DNA of 21,729 nt from Bacillota bacterium (GCA_023406225.1 JAEXWS010000213.1:1-21729); one strand, 5' to 3'; shown: positions 1 to 7,577, numbered from the stretch's first letter. Notes: a model not told the origin generated them from the sequence alone. Made by a program: numbers and translations.

Positions 1-200
1 GCTTGTCGAAAAAGCCTCGCAGAGTTCGCGCCCGGAGGCGCGAAGAAAATCAAATCTATTTTCTCCGGCGACATGTGCGTCGGAGAAAATACATCTCGGT
101 CCGTAAGTGTGCGAACTGTCCGCTCACAGCGGACAGTGAGTGCGCGCGGCGGGCCGCAGCCTACTCGAAAAAGTGCCTTCGGCACTTTTTCGACAGCCTA
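1..200 (+). repeat. Structured interspersed repeat, copy A
   Basis: This is the first of three copies of a roughly 200-bp element (also 12072-12252 in reverse and 16441-16640). Base n here aligns with base n+16440 of copy C without gaps, with 18 differences counted by hand. It folds into four hairpins: 25-32/37-44, 57-70/78-91, 115-124/128-137, and a terminator-like stem at 166-192 with an A-tract before and a T-tract after. Bases 91-118 are identical in all three copies. The ends resemble inverted repeats: GCTTGTCGAAAAAG at the left against GGCTGTCGAAAAAG read inward from the right. The right end abuts the 3' hairpin of the hydrogenase gene. The left edge coincides with the window edge, so the element may extend further. 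Whether it acts as RNA, as a terminator or as a mobile DNA element is unknown. Confidence 0.85.
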
Positions 201-228
201 AGCGCCCCCGCCATGCGGCGGGGGCGCT
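201..228. terminator. GC-rich 3' hairpin of the hydrogenase gene
   Basis: A perfect 12-bp stem (201-212 with 217-228) closes on the loop ATGC and begins three bases beyond the hydrogenase stop codon. It lacks a U-tract of its own. Transcripts leaving the hydrogenase gene would next meet the A/T-flanked stem at 166-192 inside repeat copy A, which has the classic intrinsic-terminator form. Confidence 0.7.
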
Positions 229-231
229 CGT

Positions 232-1746
232 TCATTCTTCCACTTCTTTCAACCGGTCCACATAGGGGCTTGCCATGCAGCTCACCTCGGCGGCCTGCTG
301 CTTGTACTTTTCCACATTAGCGGCGCTCTGCTTCACGGGCTGGATGGTGCCCGCGCCCGCCACGCAGCCGCCGGGGCAGCCCATGCCCTCCAGCAGGTAC
401 CCGTCCCGCTTTCCGGCCTTGGCCATCATGAGCATCTTGCGGCACTCCTTCAGCCCGTCGCCGTACTCGATCTTCACCTCCCGGTCCGGATCGATGTGGC
501 GGATGGCCTCCACCACCGCGGCGGCCACGCCGCCGCCCACGGCGAAGCCGCGGCCCATGGCCGTGCCCTCGTCCAGATCGTCCCCGGGACCGGCCTCGAT
601 CTTGGAAAAGTCGATGTCCTTGGCGTCGAACATGCCCTGAAGCTCCTCAAAGGTAAGCACGAAGTCCACGTCGGACCGGACGGACCTCCGGTTCGCCTCC
701 AGCTTTTTGGCGGCGCAGGGCCCGATGAAGCAGATGCGCGCCTCCGGATGCTGCTTTTTCACCATGCGGGCGGTGATGACCATGGGGGTCAGGGCCATGG
801 AGATATAGTCCTTGAACTCCGGGAAGAGCTTTTTGGCCATGACGCTCCACGCCGGGCAGCAGGAGGTGCCCATGAAGGGCTGCTTGGCGGGGACGTTCTC
901 TAAAAAGTCGTGGGCCTCCTCCACGGTGCAAAGGTCCGCCCCGATGGCCACCTCCACCACATCGTCAAAGCCCAGGATGCGCATGGCGGCCTTCAGCTTT
1001 GCGGGGGTGGTGCCGAACTGGCCCACAAAGGCCGGGGCCACGCAGGCGATGACCTTCTCGCCCCGCTTCATGGTGTTGATGATCTGGAAGATCTGGCTCT
1101 TGTCCGCGATGGCGGCGAAGGGGCAGTTCACCAGGCACATGCCGCAGGAAACGCACTTGTCATAGTTGATCTTGGCCCGGCCCAGCTCGTCGGACTCGAT
1201 GGCGTCCATACCGCAGGCGGCGGCGCAGGGACGCTCGATCCGGCTGATGGCGTGGTAGGGGCACTGGTTCACGCACTTGCCGCACTTAATGCACTTATCC
1301 TGATCGATGACGGAGTGCTTGTCCTTATCCACATAGATGGCGTCCTTGGGACAAACGTTCATGCAGGGGTGGGAGATGCAGCCCTGGCAGCTGTCCGTCA
1401 CCCGGATCTGCTTGGGAGGGCAGGCGTTGCAGGCGAAGGTGATGATATTGACCAGGGGCTCTTCAAAAAACTTGTCGTCCGCGGCCGCGGCCTCCTCGAT
1501 GCCGTAGCTGGCGGGGGCCCGGACGGACACGGGCTGCAAGGGCAGGCCCACGGCCAGGCGCAGGCGCTCCTGGACGATGGCCCGCTCCAAAAACACGTCG
1601 TGGCGGTGATGGGCCACCTCGCCGGGAACGATCTTGTAGGGGATGTGGTCGATGCGGCTGTAATCCCCGCCCTCATAGGCGAGGCGCGCTACCTCGGTGA
1701 ATACGTTCCGGCGGATATCGTCGACCGCGCTGTGGACTCCACGCAT
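232..1746 (-). CDS. Monomeric [FeFe] hydrogenase, group B-like, with ferredoxin-type domains
   Basis: This 504-residue iron-sulfur enzyme probably interconverts protons and H2 using ferredoxin-type electron carriers in the cytoplasm. The N-terminal half carries 4Fe-4S motifs at Cys120/123/128/132, Cys152/155/158/162 and Cys198/201/204/208, plus extra Cys106, 109, 174 and 178. The H-cluster domain has the three signatures of the family: TSCCPAW (294-300), GPCAAKK (342-348) and GMGCPGGCVAGAG (454-466). The second and third resemble the clostridial group B form rather than the better-studied group A form. The start is supported by GGAGG nine bases upstream and a consensus promoter further out. 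No maturase genes (hydE, hydF, hydG) lie in the window, and the gene appears monocistronic. The biochemical direction is inferred. The family assignment is strong, the subgroup less so. Confidence 0.93.
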   Translation of the reverse strand: MRGVHSAVDDIRRNVFTEVARLAYEGGDYSRIDHIPYKIVPGEVAHHRHDVFLERAIVQERLRLAVGLPLQPVSVRAPASYGIEEAAAADDKFFEEPLVNIITFACNACPPKQIRVTDSCQGCISHPCMNVCPKDAIYVDKDKHSVIDQDKCIKCGKCVNQCPYHAISRIERPCAAACGMDAIESDELGRAKINYDKCVSCGMCLVNCPFAAIADKSQIFQIINTMKRGEKVIACVAPAFVGQFGTTPAKLKAAMRILGFDDVVEVAIGADLCTVEEAHDFLENVPAKQPFMGTSCCPAWSVMAKKLFPEFKDYISMALTPMVITARMVKKQHPEARICFIGPCAAKKLEANRRSVRSDVDFVLTFEELQGMFDAKDIDFSKIEAGPGDDLDEGTAMGRGFAVGGGVAAAVVEAIRHIDPDREVKIEYGDGLKECRKMLMMAKAGKRDGYLLEGMGCPGGCVAGAGTIQPVKQSAANVEKYKQQAAEVSCMASPYVDRLKEVEE

Positions 1747-1813
1747 ACTTCATTTCCTCCATTCCGCCGACGGGTCGCATTCCGCGTCTGGCGAATTTGT
1801 GATTGGCGTACTC

Positions 1814-1842
1814 ATTATATAGGAGGCATTGGCGCAATGCAA
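1814..1842 (-). promoter_or_regulatory. Promoter of the hydrogenase gene
   Basis: Read on the minus strand, TTGCAT (1837-1842) is followed after exactly 17 bp by TATAAT (1814-1819). Transcription would start near 1807, giving a leader of about 60 nt before the hydrogenase ATG. Confidence 0.75.
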
Positions 1843-1917
1843 GGTGGGATTCCTGGAAAATCGGCGGTTTTCCCCTCATTTTACGGGCCTTTTATACAAA
1901 CCCGGGAGCGGCCCTCC

Positions 1918-1944
1918 CGAAAAAGCGCCTTCGGCGCTTTTTCG
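1918..1944. terminator. Bidirectional terminator-like hairpin resembling the right end of the repeat
   Basis: The stem CGAAAAAGCGCC (1918-1929) pairs perfectly with 1933-1944 around the loop TTC, with an A-tract before and a T-tract after. The shape and loop match the right-end stem of repeat copies A and C (166-192 and 16606-16632), with a G-T to G-C-type swap kept in register on both arms. It is probably a solo remnant of the same element family. Confidence 0.6.
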
Positions 1945-1954
1945 AACGTCACAA

Positions 1955-1982
1955 AGGGGCGGCCCGTTTTCGGGCCGCCCCT
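1955..1982. terminator. Left copy of a duplicated terminator-like hairpin
   Basis: Arms AGGGGCGGCCCG (1955-1966) and 1971-1982 pair perfectly around TTTT. Nearly the same hairpin recurs at 2193-2223, and the two copies bracket the hairpin-rich insert D. No gene ends immediately next to it on the plus strand. Confidence 0.65.
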
Positions 1983-2192
1983 CAGGCTGTCGGGAAAGTC
2001 CGGACTTTCCCGACAGCCTGAAAATGCCGTTACTTTTCCGGGGCAAAGCCCCGGGAAAGTCCTCGCTTCGCTCGCCGAACGCCTGCCGGCTTTTCGGGGC
2101 ATTTGATCCCATGCGAGGCGGGCTGCCGCCCCCTCGCGCTCCCCCGCCCTAAGGCAGCAAGAAATTCCTGAAATACAGGTTTTTCGACAAGC
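1983..2192. repeat. Hairpin-rich insert D between duplicated hairpins
   Basis: This stretch opens with a perfect 38-bp palindrome (1983-2020, 19-bp arms, no loop) whose arm starts CAGGCTGTCGGGAAAG. It ends with TTTTTCGACAAGC, the reverse complement of the first bases of repeat copy A. Inside are a 12-bp stem (2033-2044 with 2048-2059, one wobble pair) and weaker stems near 2114-2136 and 2167-2179. Apart from its ends it does not resemble copies A-C, so it looks like a second element type using the same termini. I see no credible open reading frame in it. Confidence 0.5.
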
Positions 2193-2223
2193 AAAGGGGC
2201 GGCCCTTTTCGGGCCGCCCCTTT
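2193..2223. terminator. Right copy of a duplicated terminator-like hairpin
   Basis: Arms AAAGGGGCGGCCC (2193-2205) and 2211-2223 pair perfectly around TTTTC, followed by GCTTT. The sequence matches 1953-1982 except for one deleted base in the loop region and the outer flank. Together the two copies form direct repeats around insert D. Confidence 0.65.
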
Positions 2224-2313
2224 GCTTTGGAGAGGGTAGGAAGAAGAAAGAAATGAAAAAAGAGGGGTTCGTTTGCTTCCTCTTGTGAGGATGGTATCAG
2301 CATACCCGGAAAT

Positions 2314-2404
2314 CCTAAAATTAATCTTAAAAAGTTTTGAATCGTTTGTGAACGTTCGCCCGGAGGCGCCCTTTCAGATAGATTTCAGATTCTCCGCCTA
2401 TAAT
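2314..2404 (+). promoter_or_regulatory. Promoter and 11-bp-phased repeats ahead of the Gld-like operon
   Basis: A TATAAT box at 2399-2404 lies 53 bases before the ATPase start codon. No good -35 hexamer precedes it, as expected of an activator-dependent promoter. Upstream, the octamer TTTCAGAT occurs at 2372-2379 and 2383-2390, exactly 11 bp apart. Further out, four hexamers (CCTAAA 2314, TCTTAA 2325, TTTGAA 2336, TGTGAA 2347) recur at exact 11-bp spacing. Such one-turn direct repeats are the usual layout of OmpR/PhoP-family binding sites. The regulator could be either of the two encoded downstream, but this is inference. Confidence 0.5.
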
Positions 2405-2457
2405 GGCACCGCAAAACCGGAATTTTATCGGGCGCCCGACGGCGCATGGAGGTTCGT

Positions 2458-3462
2458 ATGATCGAGGTCAGAGACTTGGTGAAGCGGTACGGGGACCACT
2501 GCGCGGTGGACCGCCTGAGCTTCACGGTGGAGGACGGGCGGGTGTTCGGCTTTCTGGGGCCCAACGGCGCGGGAAAATCCACCACCATGAACATGATGAC
2601 GGGGTATCTCGCCGCCACGGAGGGACAGGTGGTCATCGAGGGCCACGACATCCTGGAGGAGCCGGAGGAGGCCCGGCGGTGCATCGGGTATCTGCCGGAG
2701 ATCCCGCCGCTGTATCCGGACATGACCGTGACGGAGTACCTGCGGTTCTGCGCGGAGCTGAAGAAGATCCCCGCGGCGGAGCGGCGAAAGCAGATCGAGA
2801 AGGCCGTGACCCTGACCCACCTGGAGGATCAGGCCGCCCGGCTCATCCGAAACCTCTCCAAGGGCTACCGCCAGCGGGTGGGCCTGGCCCAGGCCATCCT
2901 GGGCTTTCCGAAGATCATCATCCTGGACGAACCCACCGTGGGCCTGGACCCCAAGCAGGTGGTGGAGATCCGGGAGCTGATCCGCCAGCTCGCCGTGGAC
3001 CACACCGTTATCATCAGTTCCCACATCCTCTCGGAGATCCGGGCGGTGTGCGACCATGTGCTTATCATCCGCAAGGGGCGGCTGGTGGCCTGCGACAGCC
3101 CGGAGGCCCTGGAGGAAAAGCTCTCCGCCGGGGGCGGGCTGGACGTGACGCTGAAATGCGGCCGGGAGGAGGCGGAGGCCCTGCTGGACGGTCTGGCGGG
3201 CGTGACGGACCGCGCGGAGCTGGAGACGGCGGCGGGCGCCGTCCGATACGCCCTGTCCGCCGGGGAGGACGTGCGGGAGGCGCTGTTTTTCGCCTGCGCC
3301 CGGGCCGGAACGCCCATTTTGGAGCTGCGGCCCAGGACGGCTTCTTTGGAGCAGGCGTTTCTGGACCTGACGGACGACGACGACACGGTGGCCGCCCGGG
3401 CGGCGGCCCTGCTGAACGGCGGGGCGGAAGAAGGGGAGGCAGACGATGAAAGCAGTTTATAA
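2458..3462 (+). CDS. ABC transporter ATP-binding protein, GldA-like
   Basis: This 334-residue cytoplasmic ATPase would power the membrane partners encoded directly after it. Visible motifs are Walker A GPNGAGKST near residues 36-44, the signature LSKGYRQRVGLAQ near 134-146, Walker B IIILDEP near 155-161, and the SSH switch histidine. A C-terminal extension of roughly 120 residues is rich in Ala and Glu and shows no motif I recognise. I start it at 2458 because GGAGG at 2448-2452 sits five bases upstream; an in-frame ATG at 2446 lacks such a site. The end overlaps the permease gene by 17 bp, indicating translational coupling. The Gld naming reflects operon layout. No gliding function is implied, and the substrate is unknown. 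Confidence 0.93.
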   Translation: MIEVRDLVKRYGDHCAVDRLSFTVEDGRVFGFLGPNGAGKSTTMNMMTGYLAATEGQVVIEGHDILEEPEEARRCIGYLPEIPPLYPDMTVTEYLRFCAELKKIPAAERRKQIEKAVTLTHLEDQAARLIRNLSKGYRQRVGLAQAILGFPKIIILDEPTVGLDPKQVVEIRELIRQLAVDHTVIISSHILSEIRAVCDHVLIIRKGRLVACDSPEALEEKLSAGGGLDVTLKCGREEAEALLDGLAGVTDRAELETAAGAVRYALSAGEDVREALFFACARAGTPILELRPRTASLEQAFLDLTDDDDTVAARAAALLNGGAEEGEADDESSL

Positions 3463-4312
3463 GCGGGAGGTCGGCTCCTATTTCAACTCCATGACCGGGT
3501 GGGTGTTCATTTCCGCCCTGTGCGTGTTTATCGGCATTTACTTCATGGCGTACAACCTGTTCGCGGGCTATCCCTATTTCTCCATGGCCCTGGGGTCCAC
3601 TCTGTTCGTGTTCATGGTGGTCATCCCCATCCTGACCATGCGCTCCATGGCGGAGGAGCGCCGCAGCAAAACGGACCAGCTCCTTTTGACCGCCCCCGCC
3701 AGCGTGCCCGCCATCATTCTGGGGAAATACTTCGCCATGCTGACGGTGTTCGCCGTGCCGGTGGTCGTGGCCTGCCTGTGCCCCCTGGTCATCCGCCTCA
3801 ACGGCACGGCCTTTCTGCGGGCGGACTACGCCTCCATCCTGGCGTTTTTCCTGCTGGGGGCGGTGGAGATCGCGGCGGGGCTTTTGATCTCCTCTTTGAC
3901 GGAGAGCCAGATCATCGCCGCCGTGGGGACCTTCGCTCTGTTGCTGCTGCTTTATCTCTGGGACGGGCTGGTGGGATATCTGCCCACCTCCGCCGCCGGG
4001 TCGCTGCTGGGCCTTCTGGCGGCGCTGATCCTGGTGTGCTTTTTGGTGAACGCCCTCTCGAACAACTGGAAGGTCACCGCCGGGACCCTGGCGGCGGGGG
4101 CCGCGGTCCTCTTCGGATTCTACGCGAAGGACGCCTCCGCCTTTGAGCGCCTGCTTCCAAACGTGCTGGGGAACTTCTCCCTGCTCTCCGCCTTCGACAG
4201 CTTTTCCAACGACCACGTTTTCGACGTGACGGGCCTTTGCCTGTACCTGTCCCTGGCCGCGCTGCTGGTGTTTCTGACCGTTCAGGTGGTCCAGAAGCGC
4301 CGGTGGAACTGA
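3446..4312 (+). CDS. ABC-2 type permease, GldF-like
   Basis: This 288-residue integral membrane protein has about six hydrophobic helices (approximately 18-38, 50-66, 92-116, 130-150, 157-208 covering two, and 264-282). The sequence RSMAEERRSKTDQLLLTAP near residues 66-84 is the cytoplasmic motif typical of ABC-2/GldF permeases. A GGGGAGG ribosome binding site lies inside the end of the ATPase gene, so the two subunits are probably made in a fixed ratio. It would form the channel for the ATPase, with the two following proteins as accessory subunits. Transported substrate unknown. Confidence 0.9.
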   Translation: MKAVYKREVGSYFNSMTGWVFISALCVFIGIYFMAYNLFAGYPYFSMALGSTLFVFMVVIPILTMRSMAEERRSKTDQLLLTAPASVPAIILGKYFAMLTVFAVPVVVACLCPLVIRLNGTAFLRADYASILAFFLLGAVEIAAGLLISSLTESQIIAAVGTFALLLLLYLWDGLVGYLPTSAAGSLLGLLAALILVCFLVNALSNNWKVTAGTLAAGAAVLFGFYAKDASAFERLLPNVLGNFSLLSAFDSFSNDHVFDVTGLCLYLSLAALLVFLTVQVVQKRRWN

Positions 4313-4328
4313 GAGGAGGCGTTTCGAC

Positions 4329-5747
4329 ATGGAGAAAAAAAGCGTTCGGGGATCCGTGAAGCGCGCCGCCGGACGGCATGCGTCCCGCCGGGGCGCGTTT
4401 TCCGCGGGACTCACCGCCCTGGCGGTGGCGGCGGTGGCGGCGTTCAACCTGCTGATGGCCCAGCTCCCCGCCGGCTGGACCCAATTTGACATGACCGGCA
4501 GCGGCATCTATAATATAACCGATACCTCCCGGGACTATCTGGCCGCCCTGGACGAGGACGTGGCGATCCACGTGCTCTCCGACAAGGCGTCCCTGGATTC
4601 CCGCATCGTCCGCTTCCTGGACAAGTACGGGGAATTGAGCCGCCGCCTCACCGTGGAGTACGTGGATCCCACGGTGTTCCCCTCCGTGCTGTCCCGGTAC
4701 GGCGTGGAGGCGGAGACGGTGGTGGTCACCTGCGAGGCGACGGGCCGCCAGGAGTCCTTCCCCGTGGACGACATCATCGGCTACGACATGATGTCCTATT
4801 ACTACTACGGCGCTTACAACGAGACGGATTTCGACGCGGAGGGCCTTTTGACCTCCGCCGTGGACGGCGTGCTGACGGACGCTACCCGGGCCGTGTATGA
4901 GACCACCGGCCACGACGAGAGCGCCATGCCCATCAGCGTGGAGGCCCTGTTCAAAAAGGTCCACATGTCCGTGGACACCGTGAACCTGCTCACCGACGGC
5001 GGCATTCCCGCCGACTGCGCCCTGCTGGTCATCAACGAGCCGGAGCGGGACCTGGCGGATGACGAGCTCACCATGCTGCTGGACTATCTGGCCGGAGGCG
5101 GCCAGGTGATCTACACCATGGCGGGCCGGCTGGACGACCTGCCCAACTTCAACGCCCTCTGCGGGACCTACGGCATGAAGGTGGCGGACGGCATGATCGC
5201 GGACGCCTCCCGGCACTATCAAAATAACCCCTATCTCTTCTTCCCCCTGGTGGACGGCAGCGTGGACGCGGCCGGCGGCGTCACCAGCGACGCGACCGTG
5301 TTGTTCTACGCCTCCCGGGGCTTCACCCTGACGGACCCCGCCCGAGACGCCATCACCGTCTCCTCCTTCCTCACCACCTCTCCCGACGGCGTGGCCGTGA
5401 CGGACGGGACGGACCAGACCGCCGGGACCTACGCCGTGGGCGCCGTGGCCACGGAGGAGGTGGACGACGGGATTACCGCGCGGCTGACGGTGTACGGCGC
5501 AAACTCCCTCATCAGCACGGACCTCACCTCCAGCTTCACCAATCTGGACAACAACAGCCTCTTCATGTCCTCCGCCACCTGCGGCTTCCAGGACCTGAAC
5601 GATCTCGCCATCCAGCCCGTCAGCCTGCAAACGCCCACCAACACCATCACCACCGGCGGCATCTGGGCGCTGCTGTTCATCTTTGTGATCCCCTTCGGCC
5701 TGCTCGCGGCAGGCTTCGCCCGCTGGATGCGCCGCCGGAAACTGTGA
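4329..5747 (+). CDS. GldG-family ABC-associated protein
   Basis: This 472-residue protein has one N-terminal membrane helix (about 25-47) after a basic leader, a large domain outside the membrane, and a C-terminal helix (about 444-465) followed by the basic tail RWMRRRKL. The middle region matches the general character of the GldG/ABC-type uncharacterised transport family (IHVLSDKASLDSRIVRFLDKY near the start, and LLVINEPERDLADDELTMLL followed by a GGQVIYTM strand). AGGAGG at 4314-4319 sits nine bases before ATG. It starts 16 bp after the permease and ends 19 bp before the DUF4340 gene, so it is part of one operon. It is probably an extracytoplasmic partner of the transporter. The molecular role of this family in non-gliding Firmicutes is not established. 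Confidence 0.85.
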   Translation: MEKKSVRGSVKRAAGRHASRRGAFSAGLTALAVAAVAAFNLLMAQLPAGWTQFDMTGSGIYNITDTSRDYLAALDEDVAIHVLSDKASLDSRIVRFLDKYGELSRRLTVEYVDPTVFPSVLSRYGVEAETVVVTCEATGRQESFPVDDIIGYDMMSYYYYGAYNETDFDAEGLLTSAVDGVLTDATRAVYETTGHDESAMPISVEALFKKVHMSVDTVNLLTDGGIPADCALLVINEPERDLADDELTMLLDYLAGGGQVIYTMAGRLDDLPNFNALCGTYGMKVADGMIADASRHYQNNPYLFFPLVDGSVDAAGGVTSDATVLFYASRGFTLTDPARDAITVSSFLTTSPDGVAVTDGTDQTAGTYAVGAVATEEVDDGITARLTVYGANSLISTDLTSSFTNLDNNSLFMSSATCGFQDLNDLAIQPVSLQTPTNTITTGGIWALLFIFVIPFGLLAAGFARWMRRRKL

Positions 5748-5766
5748 CGGAAGGAATTTTGAGCCC

Positions 5767-6756
5767 ATGAACAAAAAGCAAATGAGGACCCTGCGGCTGC
5801 TGCTGGGCATCATCGCGGTGCTGGCCGCCGCCCTGGTCGTCGTTCTGGCGGTGAAGTCCCGCCAGGCCGACCAGGAGGCGGAGGAGGCCGCCGCTCAGGA
5901 GCAGTCGGGCGTCATCACGCCCCGGCAGACCTATTCCGCCATCTCCTACCACAACGGCAGCGTCACGCTGTCCTTCACCGTGAACGAGGCAGGGGAGTGG
6001 GTGTGGGCGGACGACCCGGACTTCCCCCTGGACGACTCCAACATTACCGCCATGGCGGACCTGCTGGCCGCGCTGAAGCCCCAGCAGACCATCACCGAGG
6101 GCGACACGCTGGAGGCCTACGGCCTGGACCAGCCCTCCGCCACCCTCACCGCCACCGCGGCGGACGGCGAAACGCTGACCCTTTCCCTGGGGAAGGCCAC
6201 CACCGACGGCACCAGCTACTACATGCTGATGAACGGGGAGGAGAGCCCCGTCTACATCATCGCGGACACCCTGTACAAGCAGATGTCCAAGGCTATTTAC
6301 GACATGTGCCGGCTGCCGGAGCTGCCCGATCTCTCGGAGGCCAGCCTGGAGACCGTCATCCTCAAGGGCGCTTCCACCACGGTCCTCAAGGCCGCCCGCC
6401 CCGACGGGGAGGACGGCGCCGTGACCTGGACCGCCGGAGGCGCAGACGTCACCGGGCGGGAGGACCTGGCCGCGGCGCTTTCGGAGCTGGCGGCCCTGGC
6501 GCCGTCCAGGTGCGTGGACTACAAGCCCACGGACGACGCGGTGTCCATTTGCGGCCTGGCGGAGCCCGCCGTGACCCTCACCGTGGTCTACGCCTCCGGC
6601 GGCGGGTCCCAGACGCTGGCGCTGGCCTTCGGCGGCCAGACCCTGGACGGCGCGGGCCGCTACTTCCGGATCGGGGACGACGCCACCATCTACCAGGCGG
6701 ACGCGGACAGCGTGGACGCCCTGATGCGCATGGCGGAAAACGGCCTGGGCGCGTAA
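5767..6756 (+). CDS. DUF4340 domain-containing membrane-anchored protein
   Basis: This 329-residue protein has a single N-terminal membrane helix (about 10-29) with a basic N-terminus, then an Ala/Glu-rich linker and a domain outside the membrane. The body contains two related strand-rich segments of the form 'AYGLDQPSATLTATAADGE' (about 118-136) and 'ICGLAEPAVTLTVVYASGG' (about 261-279), matching the repeated layout of DUF4340 proteins. It is the last gene of the Gld-like operon, where DUF4340 proteins commonly occur. It probably assembles with the GldG-like protein outside the membrane. Function unknown. A promoter and hairpin follow directly after the stop codon. Confidence 0.85.
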   Translation: MNKKQMRTLRLLLGIIAVLAAALVVVLAVKSRQADQEAEEAAAQEQSGVITPRQTYSAISYHNGSVTLSFTVNEAGEWVWADDPDFPLDDSNITAMADLLAALKPQQTITEGDTLEAYGLDQPSATLTATAADGETLTLSLGKATTDGTSYYMLMNGEESPVYIIADTLYKQMSKAIYDMCRLPELPDLSEASLETVILKGASTTVLKAARPDGEDGAVTWTAGGADVTGREDLAAALSELAALAPSRCVDYKPTDDAVSICGLAEPAVTLTVVYASGGGSQTLALAFGGQTLDGAGRYFRIGDDATIYQADADSVDALMRMAENGLGA

Positions 6757-6758
6757 CG

Positions 6759-6788
6759 TTGCATTCATTTCCCACCGTGTGGTACAAT
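6759..6788 (+). promoter_or_regulatory. Promoter of the first two-component system
   Basis: TTGCAT (6759-6764) and TACAAT (6783-6788) are separated by 18 bp, starting two bases after the stop codon of the DUF4340 gene. Predicted transcription begins near 6795, inside the GC-rich hairpin at 6791-6814. The regulator and kinase therefore probably have their own transcript in addition to any readthrough. Confidence 0.6.
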
Positions 6789-6790
6789 CA

Positions 6791-6814
6791 GGGGGGAGCG
6801 GGACCGCTCCCCCC
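6791..6814 (+). terminator. Hairpin overlapping the transcription start of the regulator gene
   Basis: A perfect 10-bp stem, GGGGGGAGCG with its complement, closes on GGAC and is followed by TGGATCTTTATTT. It could end the Gld-like operon. It also falls where transcripts of the next promoter should begin, so it may be both a weak terminator and a 5' stabilising stem. Confidence 0.55.
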
Positions 6815-6839
6815 TGGATCTTTATTTGGAGGTGGTTTC

Positions 6840-7520
6840 ATGCGCGTTTTGATCGTGGAGGATGAACTGCGGCTGGCGGCCACCCTTCAGGACCTTCTGG
6901 AGCTGGAGGGCTATACCGCCGACGTGTGCAACGACGGCGAAGCGGGGCTGGACAACGCCCTGACCAGCATTTACGACGTGATCTTGCTGGACGTGATGCT
7001 GCCGAAGCTGGACGGCTTCACCGTGCTGCGCCGCCTGCGGGCGGCGGGAAGCACCACGCCGGTCCTGCTGCTCACCGCCCGGGACCAGGTCTCCGACAAG
7101 GTGGAGGGGCTGGACTGCGGCGCGGATTACTATCTCACCAAGCCCTTTGAGCCCAGGGAGCTGCTGGCCTGCGTCCGCGCCCTGACCCGGCGGCAGCCGG
7201 AGCTGCGGAACACGGACCTGCTCTCCTGCGGGGACCTGACGCTGGAAAAGGCGTCCTTCACTCTCTCCTGCGGGGGACGGTCCGTCCGGCTGAGCCGCAA
7301 GGAATTTGACATGATGGAGCTGTTTATCCTCAACCAGAAGCTGGTCATCACCAAGGAAAACCTGCTGCTGAAGATCTGGGGCTACGAATCCGACGCGGAG
7401 GACAACAACGTGGAGGTCTACGTCTCCTTCCTGCGCAAAAAGCTGGAGCACCTCCGCTCCGCCGTGAAGATCAAAACCATCCGCATGGTGGGCTACTGCC
7501 TGGAACTGCCCCAGGACTAG
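6840..7520 (+). CDS. OmpR-family response regulator
   Basis: This 226-residue DNA-binding regulator has a receiver domain with the phospho-acceptor Asp51 (in LLDVMLPKLDG), conserved Thr79 and Lys101 (LTKPFEP), and acidic residues near the N-terminus (VEDE). A winged-helix output domain follows from about residue 130, with the recognition region around 195-222 (NVEVYVSFLRKKLEH, then IRMVGYCL). GGAGG precedes ATG. The partner kinase starts 96 bp downstream. It lies just after the Gld-like operon, whose promoter has phased repeats of the kind this family binds, so it may control that operon, but nothing in the sequence proves it. Confidence 0.95.
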   Translation: MRVLIVEDELRLAATLQDLLELEGYTADVCNDGEAGLDNALTSIYDVILLDVMLPKLDGFTVLRRLRAAGSTTPVLLLTARDQVSDKVEGLDCGADYYLTKPFEPRELLACVRALTRRQPELRNTDLLSCGDLTLEKASFTLSCGGRSVRLSRKEFDMMELFILNQKLVITKENLLLKIWGYESDAEDNNVEVYVSFLRKKLEHLRSAVKIKTIRMVGYCLELPQD

Positions 7521-7577
7521 GGCCCCTTTTCCGGGGAATCTGACGTTGTTTCGCATGTTCCGACCACTTTTTCCACG

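Noticed and set aside
3..230. An open frame running through the repeat in all three copies, with a conserved RRHVRRR and CANCP stretch.
   Set aside because: The conservation is explained by nucleotide-level structure. Changes in the stems follow base pairing and alter amino acids freely, no ribosome binding site is consistent between copies, and the frames end differently.
4074..5813. A 579-codon antisense frame over the GldG-like gene, and similar long antisense frames elsewhere.
   Set aside because: These are shadows caused by high GC content. Their translations are rich in Gly, Arg, His and Ala without domains, while the sense frames carry clear family motifs and ribosome binding sites.
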